From an uncultured Acetatifactor sp. (GTDB taxonomy: Bacteria > Bacillota > Clostridia > Lachnospirales > Lachnospiraceae): DNA of 22,656 nt. The DNA is taken from assembly GCA_910578995.1 (NCBI GenBank), contig CAJTSY010000060.1:1-22656 (forward strand), read 5' to 3'. Below are positions 13,414 to 21,102 of this stretch, one piece after another. The translations under genes were made by a program, and so were the position numbers. The number at the start of each line of letters is the position of its first letter. Positions within the stretch are counted from its first letter, which is position 1. Below the pieces are notes generated by a model that saw only the letters and a program-made list of their open reading frames with translations, ran no database searches and was not told the DNA's origin.

Positions 13414-15069
13414 CTAAAACTGAATCGGTTCCACATCCGCAGTCAGCGGTTTCATCTCATATTCCGGGAAACTGTCGATCACCTTCTCCAGGCACTGGGT
13501 GGTATTGTAGACCACATCATGGGCCAACATCACCACTTTCTTCCGCCCCAGGGTACTGCTGACGGCGTTGCGGATCAGAACCTCCGGTTCAGCCTTGGTG
13601 GCCGCATCCTCCAGGCTTGCGTTCCAGTCAAAATAGATAAATCCCTTCTCTGTCATCTTCTCTATAATCTGGGTTCCCACAGCCTTGTTGTAGGCATTGA
13701 CGCTGCCGCCCGGAAAACGGAACAGCTTCGCCTCCACGCCCGTCACCTCGTAAACCGCGTCATACGCTTTCTGAAAGTCCTCAAGATAGCTGTCAACACT
13801 CTTGTAAAGTTCCTTGTAGTCGTGGTTGTTGCAGTGAATGCCGATGGTATGGCCCTCCTCCACGATCCGCCGCGCCACATCAGGATGCTTTCGCACATTC
13901 TCCCCCACCACGAAGAAGGTAGCCTTGATGTTCCGTTCTTTTAAGATATCCAGTACCGCGGTGGTATTGTCCGCCGAAGGCCCGTCGTCAAAGGTCAGAT
14001 ACATGGTCTTGGGGTTAAAATAGGTATTGATTCCCTGGGCGATGCCTTCCGCCATCCGGTCCTGGTACTCCCCTGTCACGATATTCCCGCGGTCGCTCCG
14101 GCTGGACAAAAAGGACGTCTCAATCAAACAGGCCGGCATGGAAGTATTACAGAGAACATACAGATCCCCGGTTCCCTGGATCTCCCTGTCTGCCGCCCCC
14201 GTCGTCTCCACCGCGCTCTTGTGCACCAACTCGGCCAGCCGTATGCTTCCATCCGCCTTCCCGTAATAGGTCTCGATCCCTTTGATGTCGTCCACATCCT
14301 CATCATATGCATTCTGATGTATACTGACAAACATGTCAGCTTTTGCGGCCTCCGCCTTTGCCACCCGGTCTTCCAGTGACACATCTGTCGTATTGTCTTC
14401 TCTGATCAGGATAGTGTCAAATCCCAGGCTCTTCAGCTTGCCGGACAGGCGGTTGGCAATTTCCATATTGATCTCGCTCTCCATCACCCCGGCCCTGTCA
14501 CAGCCGGTATCCGTCCCCCCATGTCCGGGATCAATGACAATAAGGGGGTTCTCATGAACCGGCTCCGTTTCCCGCTCCACTATATCATTGGAAACCACCG
14601 GCGCCGGAGGTCCCAGTACTTCCTGAACCTGGTTTTCCCCCTGAATTCCTTCTTCCGTCTCCCCACCGGAAAACCAGGGGGATGTCTTTACAAAATGGAT
14701 TCCCCCGACACACAGCAGTACAGTGCAGGCAAAAGTAGCCAGTATGGACACGGGACTCTGCGGCCTCCTTCTCCGGGGCCGCCTATCCGACGTTATCTTC
14801 CGCCCGGAAGGCCGCCCGCCCGGGTTCCCGGTACCTGTCTCCCTCCGCCTTGGCTCCCCGGATTTTCTCTCCATCCGTGTCCTGTCCCTGATATCCTGCT
14901 GCCTGCGTGTGCTGCGGGTCCATGCCCCGGCTCCTGTCTCCCTGCCGCTCCCGGCCATCCTGCGCTTTTCCAGGTTCCTTCTTCTCTTTTCCAGTTCCGC
15001 ATCATGGGGCCTGGTCCGTATCAGCTCCACTCCCTGCGGTCCCCGGATTCTCTCATTCCCTTCGTACAT
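13414..15069 (-). CDS. bifunctional Amidase_3 / NodB polysaccharide deacetylase, membrane-anchored
   Basis: This 551-aa cell-wall enzyme starts with an Arg-rich, probably cytoplasmic stretch (1-104), then one transmembrane segment (about 105-127) and a linker. The N-acetylmuramoyl-L-alanine amidase domain (about 175-350) has zinc ligands H183 in DPGHGG, E197 in MESEIN and H251 in SIHQNA, and catalytic E317 in CLIETSFLSS. The NodB domain (about 355-535) has TFDDGP with D361/D362, H412-x3-H416, RFPGG at 451, D481-W and LAHD with H517. Both active sites look complete. The amidase removes stem peptides from MurNAc; the deacetylase removes acetyl from MurNAc or GlcNAc. The ATG has AGAGGGGG about 6 nt upstream; a GTG frame to 15189 lacks a site. 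It is downstream of a two-component operon. Confidence 0.94.
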   Translation of the reverse strand: MYEGNERIRGPQGVELIRTRPHDAELEKRRRNLEKRRMAGSGRETGAGAWTRSTRRQQDIRDRTRMERKSGEPRRRETGTGNPGGRPSGRKITSDRRPRRRRPQSPVSILATFACTVLLCVGGIHFVKTSPWFSGGETEEGIQGENQVQEVLGPPAPVVSNDIVERETEPVHENPLIVIDPGHGGTDTGCDRAGVMESEINMEIANRLSGKLKSLGFDTILIREDNTTDVSLEDRVAKAEAAKADMFVSIHQNAYDEDVDDIKGIETYYGKADGSIRLAELVHKSAVETTGAADREIQGTGDLYVLCNTSMPACLIETSFLSSRSDRGNIVTGEYQDRMAEGIAQGINTYFNPKTMYLTFDDGPSADNTTAVLDILKERNIKATFFVVGENVRKHPDVARRIVEEGHTIGIHCNNHDYKELYKSVDSYLEDFQKAYDAVYEVTGVEAKLFRFPGGSVNAYNKAVGTQIIEKMTEKGFIYFDWNASLEDAATKAEPEVLIRNAVSSTLGRKKVVMLAHDVVYNTTQCLEKVIDSFPEYEMKPLTADVEPIQF

Positions 15070-15189
15070 GGATACCCCCTCTTCTTTCGCGTTTTTCCCC
15101 AGACAGATCTCCCCTTCCCGCCGGGCAGGATTTATTCTGAATGAAAAAAACTCTCCCGTATCTGTTTCTACAGTATACGCGAGAGCCAC

Positions 15190-15217
15190 ATCATAGTATC
15201 ATACTTTTTGTAAACAA
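15190..15217 (-). promoter_or_regulatory. candidate promoter of amidase-deacetylase gene
   Basis: TTGTTT (15212-15217, minus strand), a 16-nt spacer and TATGAT (15190-15195) give a plausible promoter about 120 nt before the ATG. The gene may therefore be expressed apart from, or in addition to, the upstream operon; a sporulation sigma factor promoter was not recognised. Confidence 0.45.
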
Positions 15218-15250
15218 GTCTTATCTTTTTTACATCAAAGTTGTATCCTG

Positions 15251-16096
15251 TTACTTGGAAATCTTCAGGTATAGCTCATTAACTCCTTCGTAAAATCCAA
15301 TTGTGACTATTGTATTGTCATCCTCCATTCCGGCAAAACTGTACTTTTTAAAATAAGGGGTGTTTTCCGACAGGGGATTGGCATTGACATATTCCCGGGG
15401 CTCTTCCAGTCCCATATATTCCGCCCAGGCCGCCGCCAGTCTGTCCACATCCACCTCCTCCCAGGAGGAAAAGCCTGTCCTGACATAAAACTCATACACC
15501 TTGCCCGTATCGGCATCCACATAGGCATCCAACAGGCAGTGTTCCCTGTCCGCGATCTGCGCGGAAGCGTTCAGGTTTACCTTCCATACCAGAACGCTGT
15601 TGCGGGGTTCAGGAACGTCGATGGCGGAATACAGCACTGCCTGGTATGAATCCTCCTGCAATTCCTCCACTTCCTCCGGCAGAATACCCAGTTTCTTCAG
15701 CTCCCGGATTCCCTGGTTGCAGAGTTCTATCCCGTCAGCCTCCGACACATCCTGGCCGGAAGCGTCCTTTTTATTGGCCACGAAAGCGTAGGTGCCTGTC
15801 ACATCCTGGTTCTCCGCCTTCACCCTGAACAGGGCGTTCTGATCACTTTCCGGCTGCATCTGACTGTCCAGGCATTTTGACAAAATATACACTTTTTCAT
15901 TGCCGCTGAGGGAATACCGATACCCCTGCGTCCCTCTCTCCGTCTCCCGGCTCTGAATCTGGTTCAGAACCCCCTTGTCCCGGTACCTGGCCAAGGCTTC
16001 CGGCCCCCACACTGCCAGGGCAACCACAAGCACAGCGGCCAGGAGGATCAGTATGCCAAAAATTTTTACATGTTTTCTCGTCTTTTCAGGCATCAT
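15251..16096 (-). CDS. membrane-anchored extracytoplasmic protein, PepSY-like
   Basis: This 281-aa protein has a short basic N-terminus and a single hydrophobic anchor at residues of about 11-30 (FGILILLAAVLVVALAVW). The rest is predicted to be outside the membrane. Its C-terminal part has LLDAYVDADTGKVYEFYVRT, reminiscent of PepSY-like or YycI-type modules that regulate sensor kinases or peptidases. I do not recognise a named family. The ATG at 16094-16096 has GGAGG 6 nt upstream, inside the 3' end of the kinase gene; the two overlap by 11 bp. Position directly after the kinase suggests an accessory or feedback component of this signalling system, but that is inference. Confidence 0.85.
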   Translation of the reverse strand: MMPEKTRKHVKIFGILILLAAVLVVALAVWGPEALARYRDKGVLNQIQSRETERGTQGYRYSLSGNEKVYILSKCLDSQMQPESDQNALFRVKAENQDVTGTYAFVANKKDASGQDVSEADGIELCNQGIRELKKLGILPEEVEELQEDSYQAVLYSAIDVPEPRNSVLVWKVNLNASAQIADREHCLLDAYVDADTGKVYEFYVRTGFSSWEEVDVDRLAAAWAEYMGLEEPREYVNANPLSENTPYFKKYSFAGMEDDNTIVTIGFYEGVNELYLKISK

Positions 16097-17588
16097 CCAT
16101 CTCCTCCGCCATGCCTTCCTGGTTCCCGCCGTCGGTTTCTCCCTGGATTTCCTCTTTGGTTTCCTTCCCGGCTTCCTCCCGGATTTTCTCCTCCGTCCTG
16201 TCAGGAATCACAAAGCTGATACTGGTTCCTTCCCCCACTTTGCTCTCAATGACTATCTCGCTGTCGTGAAGCCGCAGGATCTCCACACACAGGGCCAGGC
16301 CCAGGCCTGCGCCGTTCTTGCTGCGGGACCGGGATTTATCCACCATGTAGAAGGCCTCCGTAACCTTTTTCACTTCCTCTTCCGGAATGCCCACACCGTA
16401 GTCCCTGACGCAGAAGGCATAGCCGCCCTCCGTCCTCTTTCCCAGCACCTCCACCAGGCCGCCCTCCGCCGAGGCCTTACAGGCATTGTCCACCAGATTC
16501 AGCAGCACGGATTTCAGCAGGTTGGCCTCCGCGTATACCGTTCCCGAACCGAAGGCAACCCGCAGCTTTTGTTCCGTATTCCCGGAAAACATACTTTTCA
16601 GATACTCAAACAGAGCTTTGGCCGCCACCGGCTGCCGCTGAGTGTCGTCCCTCCTGGTCACGATGATATCCAACAGGCGGAACGACATATTCTCCAGTCT
16701 CTTTCCCTCCGTGTAGATATAGTTGGCGGACAGAAAGTGCTTTTCCTCGTCCAGCTTCCGGGAGCGCAGCAGATCCGCATACCCTATGATGGCCGTCAGC
16801 GGTGTCTTCAGTTCATGGGCAAAGGCTGCGATAAAGTCTTCCCTGGCCCTTATTTCCTCCTGCAGCTCCCCGATGGTTCCCTCCAACGCGTTTGCCATAG
16901 TGTTAAAATCCATGGTCAGCTGCCCCAGTTCGTCATTGCTAACCTGCTGCGCCCGGTAGCTGTAATCCCCGTCCGCCATTCTCCTGGTAGCATGGGTCAG
17001 AAGCCGGATGGGTTTCGTCAGCCAGGTACAGATCAGAAACATCACCACCGTGCAGCACACCAGCATGGCAAGGGTCACTCTGCGGTATACGGAAAAACCC
17101 TGGGTGCGCTCCTCAAACACCTCCGTCACGTCTTCCAGTGTCTCCAGGTACAGTTTTCTGTCCAGTGCACTCACCACAATGCCGGTGTGCACATAATAGT
17201 GTTCCCCCTGGGGCACCACCTGCCAGCTCCGGGTATCCTGGGTAATCTGCTGCAGGAGCGCGTTATCCTCTGGAAAACCGTTGCTGGCATAGAGCGTCCT
17301 CCGCTCCTCGTCAGACAGCCTCAGCAGCCTTCCGTGCTCCCTGCTGTCCTCCAGACGCGCCCCGATCTGTTCCACCGCTATATCCTGAAGCACATTGTAC
17401 TTGGTAGGGACATTCAGGGCAGCCGTCTCAAAAGCGAACCGCAGGATATTGCAGTCATCCAGCGCCTGGAAAACCTCCCTCTCCAGGGAAGTCTGAAACA
17501 CGGAATTCACAAAAAGATACCCGCTAAGCCCGAAAGCCACCGCCATGATGATGATGGCCCCCAGTAAAATCTTGTATACAAACTTCAT
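16086..17588 (-). CDS. HAMP-containing sensor histidine kinase
   Basis: This is a 500-aa membrane sensor kinase. Transmembrane segment 1 (residues 7-28) and segment 2 (about 171-190) bracket an extracytoplasmic sensor of about 140 residues. HAMP follows (191-243). HisKA carries FAHELKTPLTAIIGY with His258. HATPase has N368 in LVDNACKAS, DYGVG from D396 and GAGLG at 426-430. The tail from about 464 to 500 is unusually Glu-rich. The start lies 2 nt from the response regulator stop, and its end overlaps the membrane-protein gene by 11 bp, so all are one operon. The signal is unknown; the neighbouring wall enzyme and secreted proteins suggest an envelope or calcium-related cue. Confidence 0.95.
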   Translation of the reverse strand: MKFVYKILLGAIIIMAVAFGLSGYLFVNSVFQTSLEREVFQALDDCNILRFAFETAALNVPTKYNVLQDIAVEQIGARLEDSREHGRLLRLSDEERRTLYASNGFPEDNALLQQITQDTRSWQVVPQGEHYYVHTGIVVSALDRKLYLETLEDVTEVFEERTQGFSVYRRVTLAMLVCCTVVMFLICTWLTKPIRLLTHATRRMADGDYSYRAQQVSNDELGQLTMDFNTMANALEGTIGELQEEIRAREDFIAAFAHELKTPLTAIIGYADLLRSRKLDEEKHFLSANYIYTEGKRLENMSFRLLDIIVTRRDDTQRQPVAAKALFEYLKSMFSGNTEQKLRVAFGSGTVYAEANLLKSVLLNLVDNACKASAEGGLVEVLGKRTEGGYAFCVRDYGVGIPEEEVKKVTEAFYMVDKSRSRSKNGAGLGLALCVEILRLHDSEIVIESKVGEGTSISFVIPDRTEEKIREEAGKETKEEIQGETDGGNQEGMAEEMDDA

Positions 17589-17590
17589 CC

Positions 17591-18244
17591 TCAGATTTCA
17601 AGCCGGTAGCCTATCTTGTACACCGCCACCAGATTCTCCTCCCAGCCCATTTTCCTGCGCAGCCGCTGTACATGGAGGTCCAGCGTCCTGCTGTCTGCCA
17701 GATATTCGTCTCCCCACACTTTTTCGTATAGATTTTCCCGAAACAGCGCTATGTTCTTATTGCTGATAAACAGAACCAGAAGTCCGTATTCCTTATTGGT
17801 CAGCACTATGGGCTTCCCTGCCCTGGTGACCTTCCGGGCCTCTGTGTCAACCACCACGTCCCCGGCCGTAAGGGTGCTCTCCGTCTTGTTGTACCTGCGC
17901 AGCACCACCTCCACCCGGGCCACCAGTTCCACCACATCAAAAGGTTTCACCAGATAATCCTCTGCCCCCAGTTTCAGCCCTTTCACCCTGTCCCGCACCT
18001 CATGTTTTGCCGTGATAAAAATTACCGGTACCTTCAGCGGCCTGATGTACTCCATAATGTCAAATCCGTCCGCACCCGGAAGCATGATGTCCAACAGGAT
18101 CAGGTCAAAATTCTCCGCCTCGATCATGTCAATTGCCTCCAGGCCGTTCTGCACCGTCTTGCACTGGTACCCCGCCGCCGATAAATTAATGTCTATCAAG
18201 TCGCAAATGGGCTTTTCATCATCCACAATCAGTATCTTAATCAT
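17591..18244 (-). CDS. OmpR/PhoB-type response regulator
   Basis: This 217-aa regulator has a receiver domain at residues 1-118, with acidic D8/D9 in VDDEK, phosphoacceptor D52 in LLDIMLPGADG, T78 and K100 in YLVKPFD. A winged-helix DNA-binding domain (about 125-217) contains LTNKEYGLLVLFISNKN and SRTLDLHVQRLRRKMG. The ATG at 18242-18244 overlaps the stop of the secreted-protein gene as ATGA, so translation is probably coupled; no strong ribosome site of its own is visible. It partners the kinase that starts 2 nt after its stop. Likely targets are this operon and possibly the amidase-deacetylase gene. Confidence 0.96.
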   Translation of the reverse strand: MIKILIVDDEKPICDLIDINLSAAGYQCKTVQNGLEAIDMIEAENFDLILLDIMLPGADGFDIMEYIRPLKVPVIFITAKHEVRDRVKGLKLGAEDYLVKPFDVVELVARVEVVLRRYNKTESTLTAGDVVVDTEARKVTRAGKPIVLTNKEYGLLVLFISNKNIALFRENLYEKVWGDEYLADSRTLDLHVQRLRRKMGWEENLVAVYKIGYRLEI

Positions 18245-19338
18245 TTTTCTTTCGGCCACCCCCAGTATTCCCTGATGATTCCCACCAGTCCTGCCATAGT
18301 ATCTTTCTCCGTACACTGATAGCCCTTGGCAAACTCCGTATCTTCCTCAAAGCCCTCCGTACGCTGATAGTAAATATCGCATTTTGTATCGATGAGCAGT
18401 TCCCCCTCCGGTCCCGCATAACTGTACCTGGCAAGCACCACGATGTCCTTCATGCCGTCCCCGTCCATGTCCCTGCAGGTCATTCCCTTCAGTGCATACA
18501 GGTTGTCGTAATCCTTCATGGGCTGGAAGCTCCACACAATGTCACCCTGCTCGTTCACCAGGTAAATCATGAACACATCATACTCCGCCATCCGGATAAT
18601 GCCGGGCACCACCATAAGCTTTCCCTGCTTCTCAAAAGAACGGGAGTAACACTGTTCCTGAATGATCCGAAAACCATTGTCAAGCAGCTCCTCCAGGGTG
18701 GTGGCCGTGTACAGGATCTCCGTGGAATTGCCGTCCCGCACATAGGAAACTATGAAATCCACGCTCTTGTTCATGCTGAAACGGTTGATTTTATCCGAGA
18801 TCCTCCAGTCCCGGTAAAACTGGCCGTCCCTCTGGAAGAGCACGTCTCCCACCTTGTAAGTTATACCCGCGTAATCTCCCGTATCATTTTCACAGGTGGT
18901 AATCAGGATGATGTCTGTCAGCCCGTCATGGTTCAGATCCTGAAACGACACTGCCGTCAGCTCCCTGGTGGGCTGCTCCAGCTGGTCCAGGTATCTGTAA
19001 TTCGTCTCCAACTGGTCCGTCTTGTAAAGCACATTTCCGCCGCTGTCGGTGACCAGAACCGCCAGGCGGTGGTATTCCTCATGCATCAGGGACCGGAACA
19101 TCACTTCCTCCTCCCCGAAGCTCTCCAGAAGCACCGGAAAACTCTGGTTCTCAATCTCCACAAAACCGCTTCCTTCTATGTCTTCCACCTTCTCAATGGA
19201 AGCAAAACTTTCCTGGTAGTCATTGTACTTCTGAATCAGCAGCCCGATGGCCTCATTCTGCGCCATGGCCTTTTCCGACGGTACTGTCAGAAAACAAATA
19301 CAGACCAAAATCAATATTGACATCCACTTTTTTCTCAC
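18241..19338 (-). CDS. secreted protein with FG-GAP/EF-type DxNxDG motifs
   Basis: This 365-aa protein has a signal peptide (residues 1-26: basic start, SILILVCICFLTV core, AMA before the predicted cut). The mature part carries two calcium-type loops, DLNHDGLTD at 134-142 and DMDGDGMKD at 290-298, each followed by hydrophobic strand residues as in FG-GAP/VCBS repeats. No lipobox or wall-sorting motif is visible. It starts at GTG 19336-19338 with AAAGGAGA a few nt upstream. It is the first gene of the operon with the response regulator, kinase and 281-aa membrane protein. It could bind a ligand or ion for the kinase. I know of no name for it. Confidence 0.88.
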   Translation of the reverse strand: MRKKWMSILILVCICFLTVPSEKAMAQNEAIGLLIQKYNDYQESFASIEKVEDIEGSGFVEIENQSFPVLLESFGEEEVMFRSLMHEEYHRLAVLVTDSGGNVLYKTDQLETNYRYLDQLEQPTRELTAVSFQDLNHDGLTDIILITTCENDTGDYAGITYKVGDVLFQRDGQFYRDWRISDKINRFSMNKSVDFIVSYVRDGNSTEILYTATTLEELLDNGFRIIQEQCYSRSFEKQGKLMVVPGIIRMAEYDVFMIYLVNEQGDIVWSFQPMKDYDNLYALKGMTCRDMDGDGMKDIVVLARYSYAGPEGELLIDTKCDIYYQRTEGFEEDTEFAKGYQCTEKDTMAGLVGIIREYWGWPKEK

Positions 19339-19390
19339 CGGTCTCTCCTTTCCAACAAATGAAAGATTTCCATTGCTCCAAAAAAGTTCC

Positions 19391-19419
19391 TGTATGCAAA
19401 ATAAACTGTCTTACATACA
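19391..19419. promoter_or_regulatory. inverted repeat upstream of two-component operon
   Basis: TGTATG (19391-19396) and CATACA (19414-19419) are perfect 6-bp arms with 17 nt between, in the leader of the 19338 operon. A possible -10, TATACT (minus strand, 19429-19434), lies just upstream, without a recognisable -35. This could be a regulator site; the link is positional only. Confidence 0.35.
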
Positions 19420-19470
19420 TCTGCTGTCAGTATAACCCACTATTGCATCATTTTTGCTACAAAACATTAG

Positions 19471-19499
19471 AAAAGGGCATCTGTGCGCCCACAGATGCC
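19471..19499 (-). terminator. intrinsic terminator of vWA gene
   Basis: GGCATCTGTG (19476-19485) and CACAGATGCC (19490-19499) form a perfect 10-bp stem with a 4-nt loop. On the minus strand it is followed by CTTTTCT. It starts 10 nt after the vWA stop codon, separating that gene from the next operon. Confidence 0.85.
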
Positions 19500-19509
19500 T
19501 TTTCCCGCT

Positions 19510-20586
19510 TTACTGCCTCAAAACATTGTAGACAGTATTGATCGTAACCGCTTTATTCCCGTCTTCCCGTTCATATACGCGGGTCAGGAATTTCCATTTT
19601 CCGTCCGTGTCCTTTACCAGGGTCAGCTTTTCATAATTGCTGATATTCTCCTCGATCCAGAACTCCTGGTTCGGATCGCCTACATCCCCGTACCAATCCT
19701 GGATGGCCTTTTTCTCCAGGTCGTTTTTGATGGAGGAAAACTTCCTGACTTTACTGATATTGTAATTGGACACTCCGTACAGGACATACCCGTCCCCGTC
19801 CTTATATACATTCAGTACATCGTAATACACAAGCACTTCAAAAATACTGGAATTCCTGGAACCCACGCCTCCGCTGTTAATGGAAGCCTGTGACTGGTGA
19901 GCCACGCACGACTCGTCCCCATAGGCCTCCGGCGTGGTGACGATCAGCCCGGAATCAAGCAGGTTCCGCTCCCCCCTGGTCTGGCAGTCGATGCCGGCAA
20001 TCAGGAACCTGTTGTACATGGAGGCGAAAAAGTCCCTGGGTTCAAAGGAAAATCCCCTGACATATCCGCCGTTTCCGTCCTGGGTGCGGACATAGATGTC
20101 AGAACGGCATACCCCCTCAAAATTATCCGGATCCACCACGTTGTATTCCAACAGGTACACTTCCTTTTCCTGCTTGTAAATGGAATCATAGATGCTTTCC
20201 AGGGAACTCAGGTCATTTATATTCTGGTAAAGCCCTCCCGTGGACTGGGCAATGTACTGTAGTGTGGATGCGTCGCAGCCGGAGCCGATTCCAATCAGGA
20301 ATACCGGAATATTGTACGCAACCGCCGAGTTGACCACATCCTGGGCAGAATAGACGCTCACATTGTCATAGCCGTCCGTAAATCCGATCACGCATTTCGC
20401 ATTCCCCCTGGACTGGATGCGCTCGATCTCGCTAATCAGTGTATCATACAGCCTCGTGCTTCCGTATGCGGTCATACCGTCCACCGCCTGGAAGATGTCG
20501 GCCTTGTTGTCCGTAAAACTCTTACAGACATAGGCGGATTCACTGAATTCCGTAAGCTCTATCTCGTCCCCCTTGTCAAACTGCAC
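19510..20586 (-). CDS. vWA-domain protein, 5'-truncated (MIDAS DxSxS missing)
   Basis: The 358-codon frame begins in the middle of a von Willebrand A domain. Present are the second MIDAS element (T44 in YGSTRLYD), the third (D71 in GFTDGYDN), and the later strands VFLIGIGSGCD and QYIAQSTGGLYQNI. Absent is the first strand with DxSxS, normally about 50-60 residues earlier, and any signal peptide. The frame can be read six codons further up (QNFIST) to a TAG at 20605-20607, with another stop at 20629-20631. The only initiator is a GTG with no ribosome site. The C-terminal 200 residues match no family I know. A strong promoter and terminator remain. Probably a decayed gene, or one remade by deletion. 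Confidence 0.7.
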   Translation of the reverse strand: MQFDKGDEIELTEFSESAYVCKSFTDNKADIFQAVDGMTAYGSTRLYDTLISEIERIQSRGNAKCVIGFTDGYDNVSVYSAQDVVNSAVAYNIPVFLIGIGSGCDASTLQYIAQSTGGLYQNINDLSSLESIYDSIYKQEKEVYLLEYNVVDPDNFEGVCRSDIYVRTQDGNGGYVRGFSFEPRDFFASMYNRFLIAGIDCQTRGERNLLDSGLIVTTPEAYGDESCVAHQSQASINSGGVGSRNSSIFEVLVYYDVLNVYKDGDGYVLYGVSNYNISKVRKFSSIKNDLEKKAIQDWYGDVGDPNQEFWIEENISNYEKLTLVKDTDGKWKFLTRVYEREDGNKAVTINTVYNVLRQ

Positions 20587-20651
20587 CGTGCTGATGAAAT
20601 TCTGCTATTTTCCCGTTCTTTCCCGAAATTAAAATCCCTTCAAATATTTGT

Positions 20652-20711
20652 CGGATATTGACGATTTTGCCACTATATTTTACCACCCCATCAATCATCT
20701 GTCAATATCCG
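20652..20711. repeat. inverted repeat flanking vWA promoter
   Basis: CGGATATTGAC (20652-20662) and GTCAATATCCG (20701-20711) are perfect 11-bp arms 38 nt apart. One arm contains most of the -35 hexamer of the minus-strand promoter; the other lies just downstream of the -10. This may be a two-site operator or the ends of a small mobile or deleted segment. Confidence 0.7.
20677..20705 (-). promoter_or_regulatory. near-consensus promoter for vWA gene
   Basis: TTGACA (20700-20705, minus strand), a 17-nt spacer and TAAAAT (20677-20682). The predicted transcript would have a leader of about 85 nt before the unsupported GTG start of the truncated vWA frame. Confidence 0.75.
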
Positions 20712-20762
20712 GGGGAATTTTGCGAAAATATGCTTGCTTTTGGGCTGCCCATATGGTACATT

Positions 20763-20800
20763 AAAAAAGAGAGACACCTGCGGGAACAGATGCCTCTCTT
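20763..20800 (-). terminator. intrinsic terminator of candidate ncRNA
   Basis: AAGAGAG (20767-20773) pairs with CTCTCTT (20794-20800), with inner CA:TG and CTG:CAG pairs. On the minus strand the stem is followed by six Ts (20768-20763). It ends the candidate RNA that begins near 20941. Confidence 0.8.
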
Positions 20801-20941
20801 ACGGAAAGTATCCCGCTCCATAAGTGGATGCTCCCAAGCTTGGTGATACCATCTGCTGCAAGTCCGGTCAGCAAAAGCATTCCGGCTCTGTTTACAGTAT
20901 CAGCCTGGGAGGCTGCCACCCTGTCACAGGCTTCTTCCGCA
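20763..20941 (-). ncRNA. ssrS: candidate 6S RNA
   Basis: This is a free-standing unit of about 179 nt with its own promoter (20948-20976) and terminator, and no credible coding frame. It folds like 6S RNA. A closing stem pairs 20935-20941 with 20800-20806. A large internal bubble has about 14 nt on one side (20921-20934) and 16 on the other (20807-20822). A long terminal arm pairs 20916-20919 with 20824-20827, 20903-20911 with 20831-20839, and 20894-20902 with 20844-20852, with a few G-U pairs. 20901-20915 can instead form a local CAGCCT-GGG-AGGCTG hairpin, as in 6S rearrangement. 6S RNA binds sigma-A RNA polymerase by mimicking an open promoter. Identification is structural only. Confidence 0.55.
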
Positions 20942-20947
20942 TATACG

Positions 20948-20976
20948 ATTCTACCATACTCCTTCCCACAATACAA
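20948..20976 (-). promoter_or_regulatory. promoter of candidate 6S RNA
   Basis: TTGTAT (20971-20976, minus strand), a 17-nt spacer ending TGG and TAGAAT (20948-20953) form an extended -10 promoter. A start 7 nt downstream falls at about 20941, exactly at the closing stem of the predicted RNA. Confidence 0.7.
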
Positions 20977-21034
20977 TACCACTTTCAAAAATAAAAAAAC
21001 TTCCCCAACACTTCCGGCATCCCGCCATCCCTCA

Positions 21035-21074
21035 TTGAACAACCCGTCCCATAATGGTATACTGAAAGCATACC
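21035..21074 (+). promoter_or_regulatory. MATE gene promoter with dyad
   Basis: TTGAAC (21035-21040), a 17-nt spacer ending TGG and TATACT (21058-21063) form a strong promoter. GGTAT (21056-21060) and ATACC (21070-21074) make a small inverted repeat over the -10 and start site that could bind a repressor. Confidence 0.75.
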
Positions 21075-21102
21075 AATTACAAAACCAGGAGAGCTCGTTC
21101 AG

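Noticed and set aside
15070..15189. 40-residue N-terminal extension of the amidase-deacetylase from GTG 15189
   Set aside because: The GTG has no ribosome site and overlaps the predicted promoter; ATG 15067-15069 has a strong site.
15975..17567. 530-codon plus-strand open frame opposite the sensor kinase
   Set aside because: The minus strand holds a complete HAMP-HisKA-HATPase kinase. The antisense frame is His/Gln/Pro-rich without motifs and results from codon bias in a GC-rich gene.
20761..21042. 93-codon minus-strand protein over the candidate 6S RNA
   Set aside because: Its start lacks a ribosome site, the internal promoter would start transcription after its ATG, and its last codons are the terminator stem and T-run.
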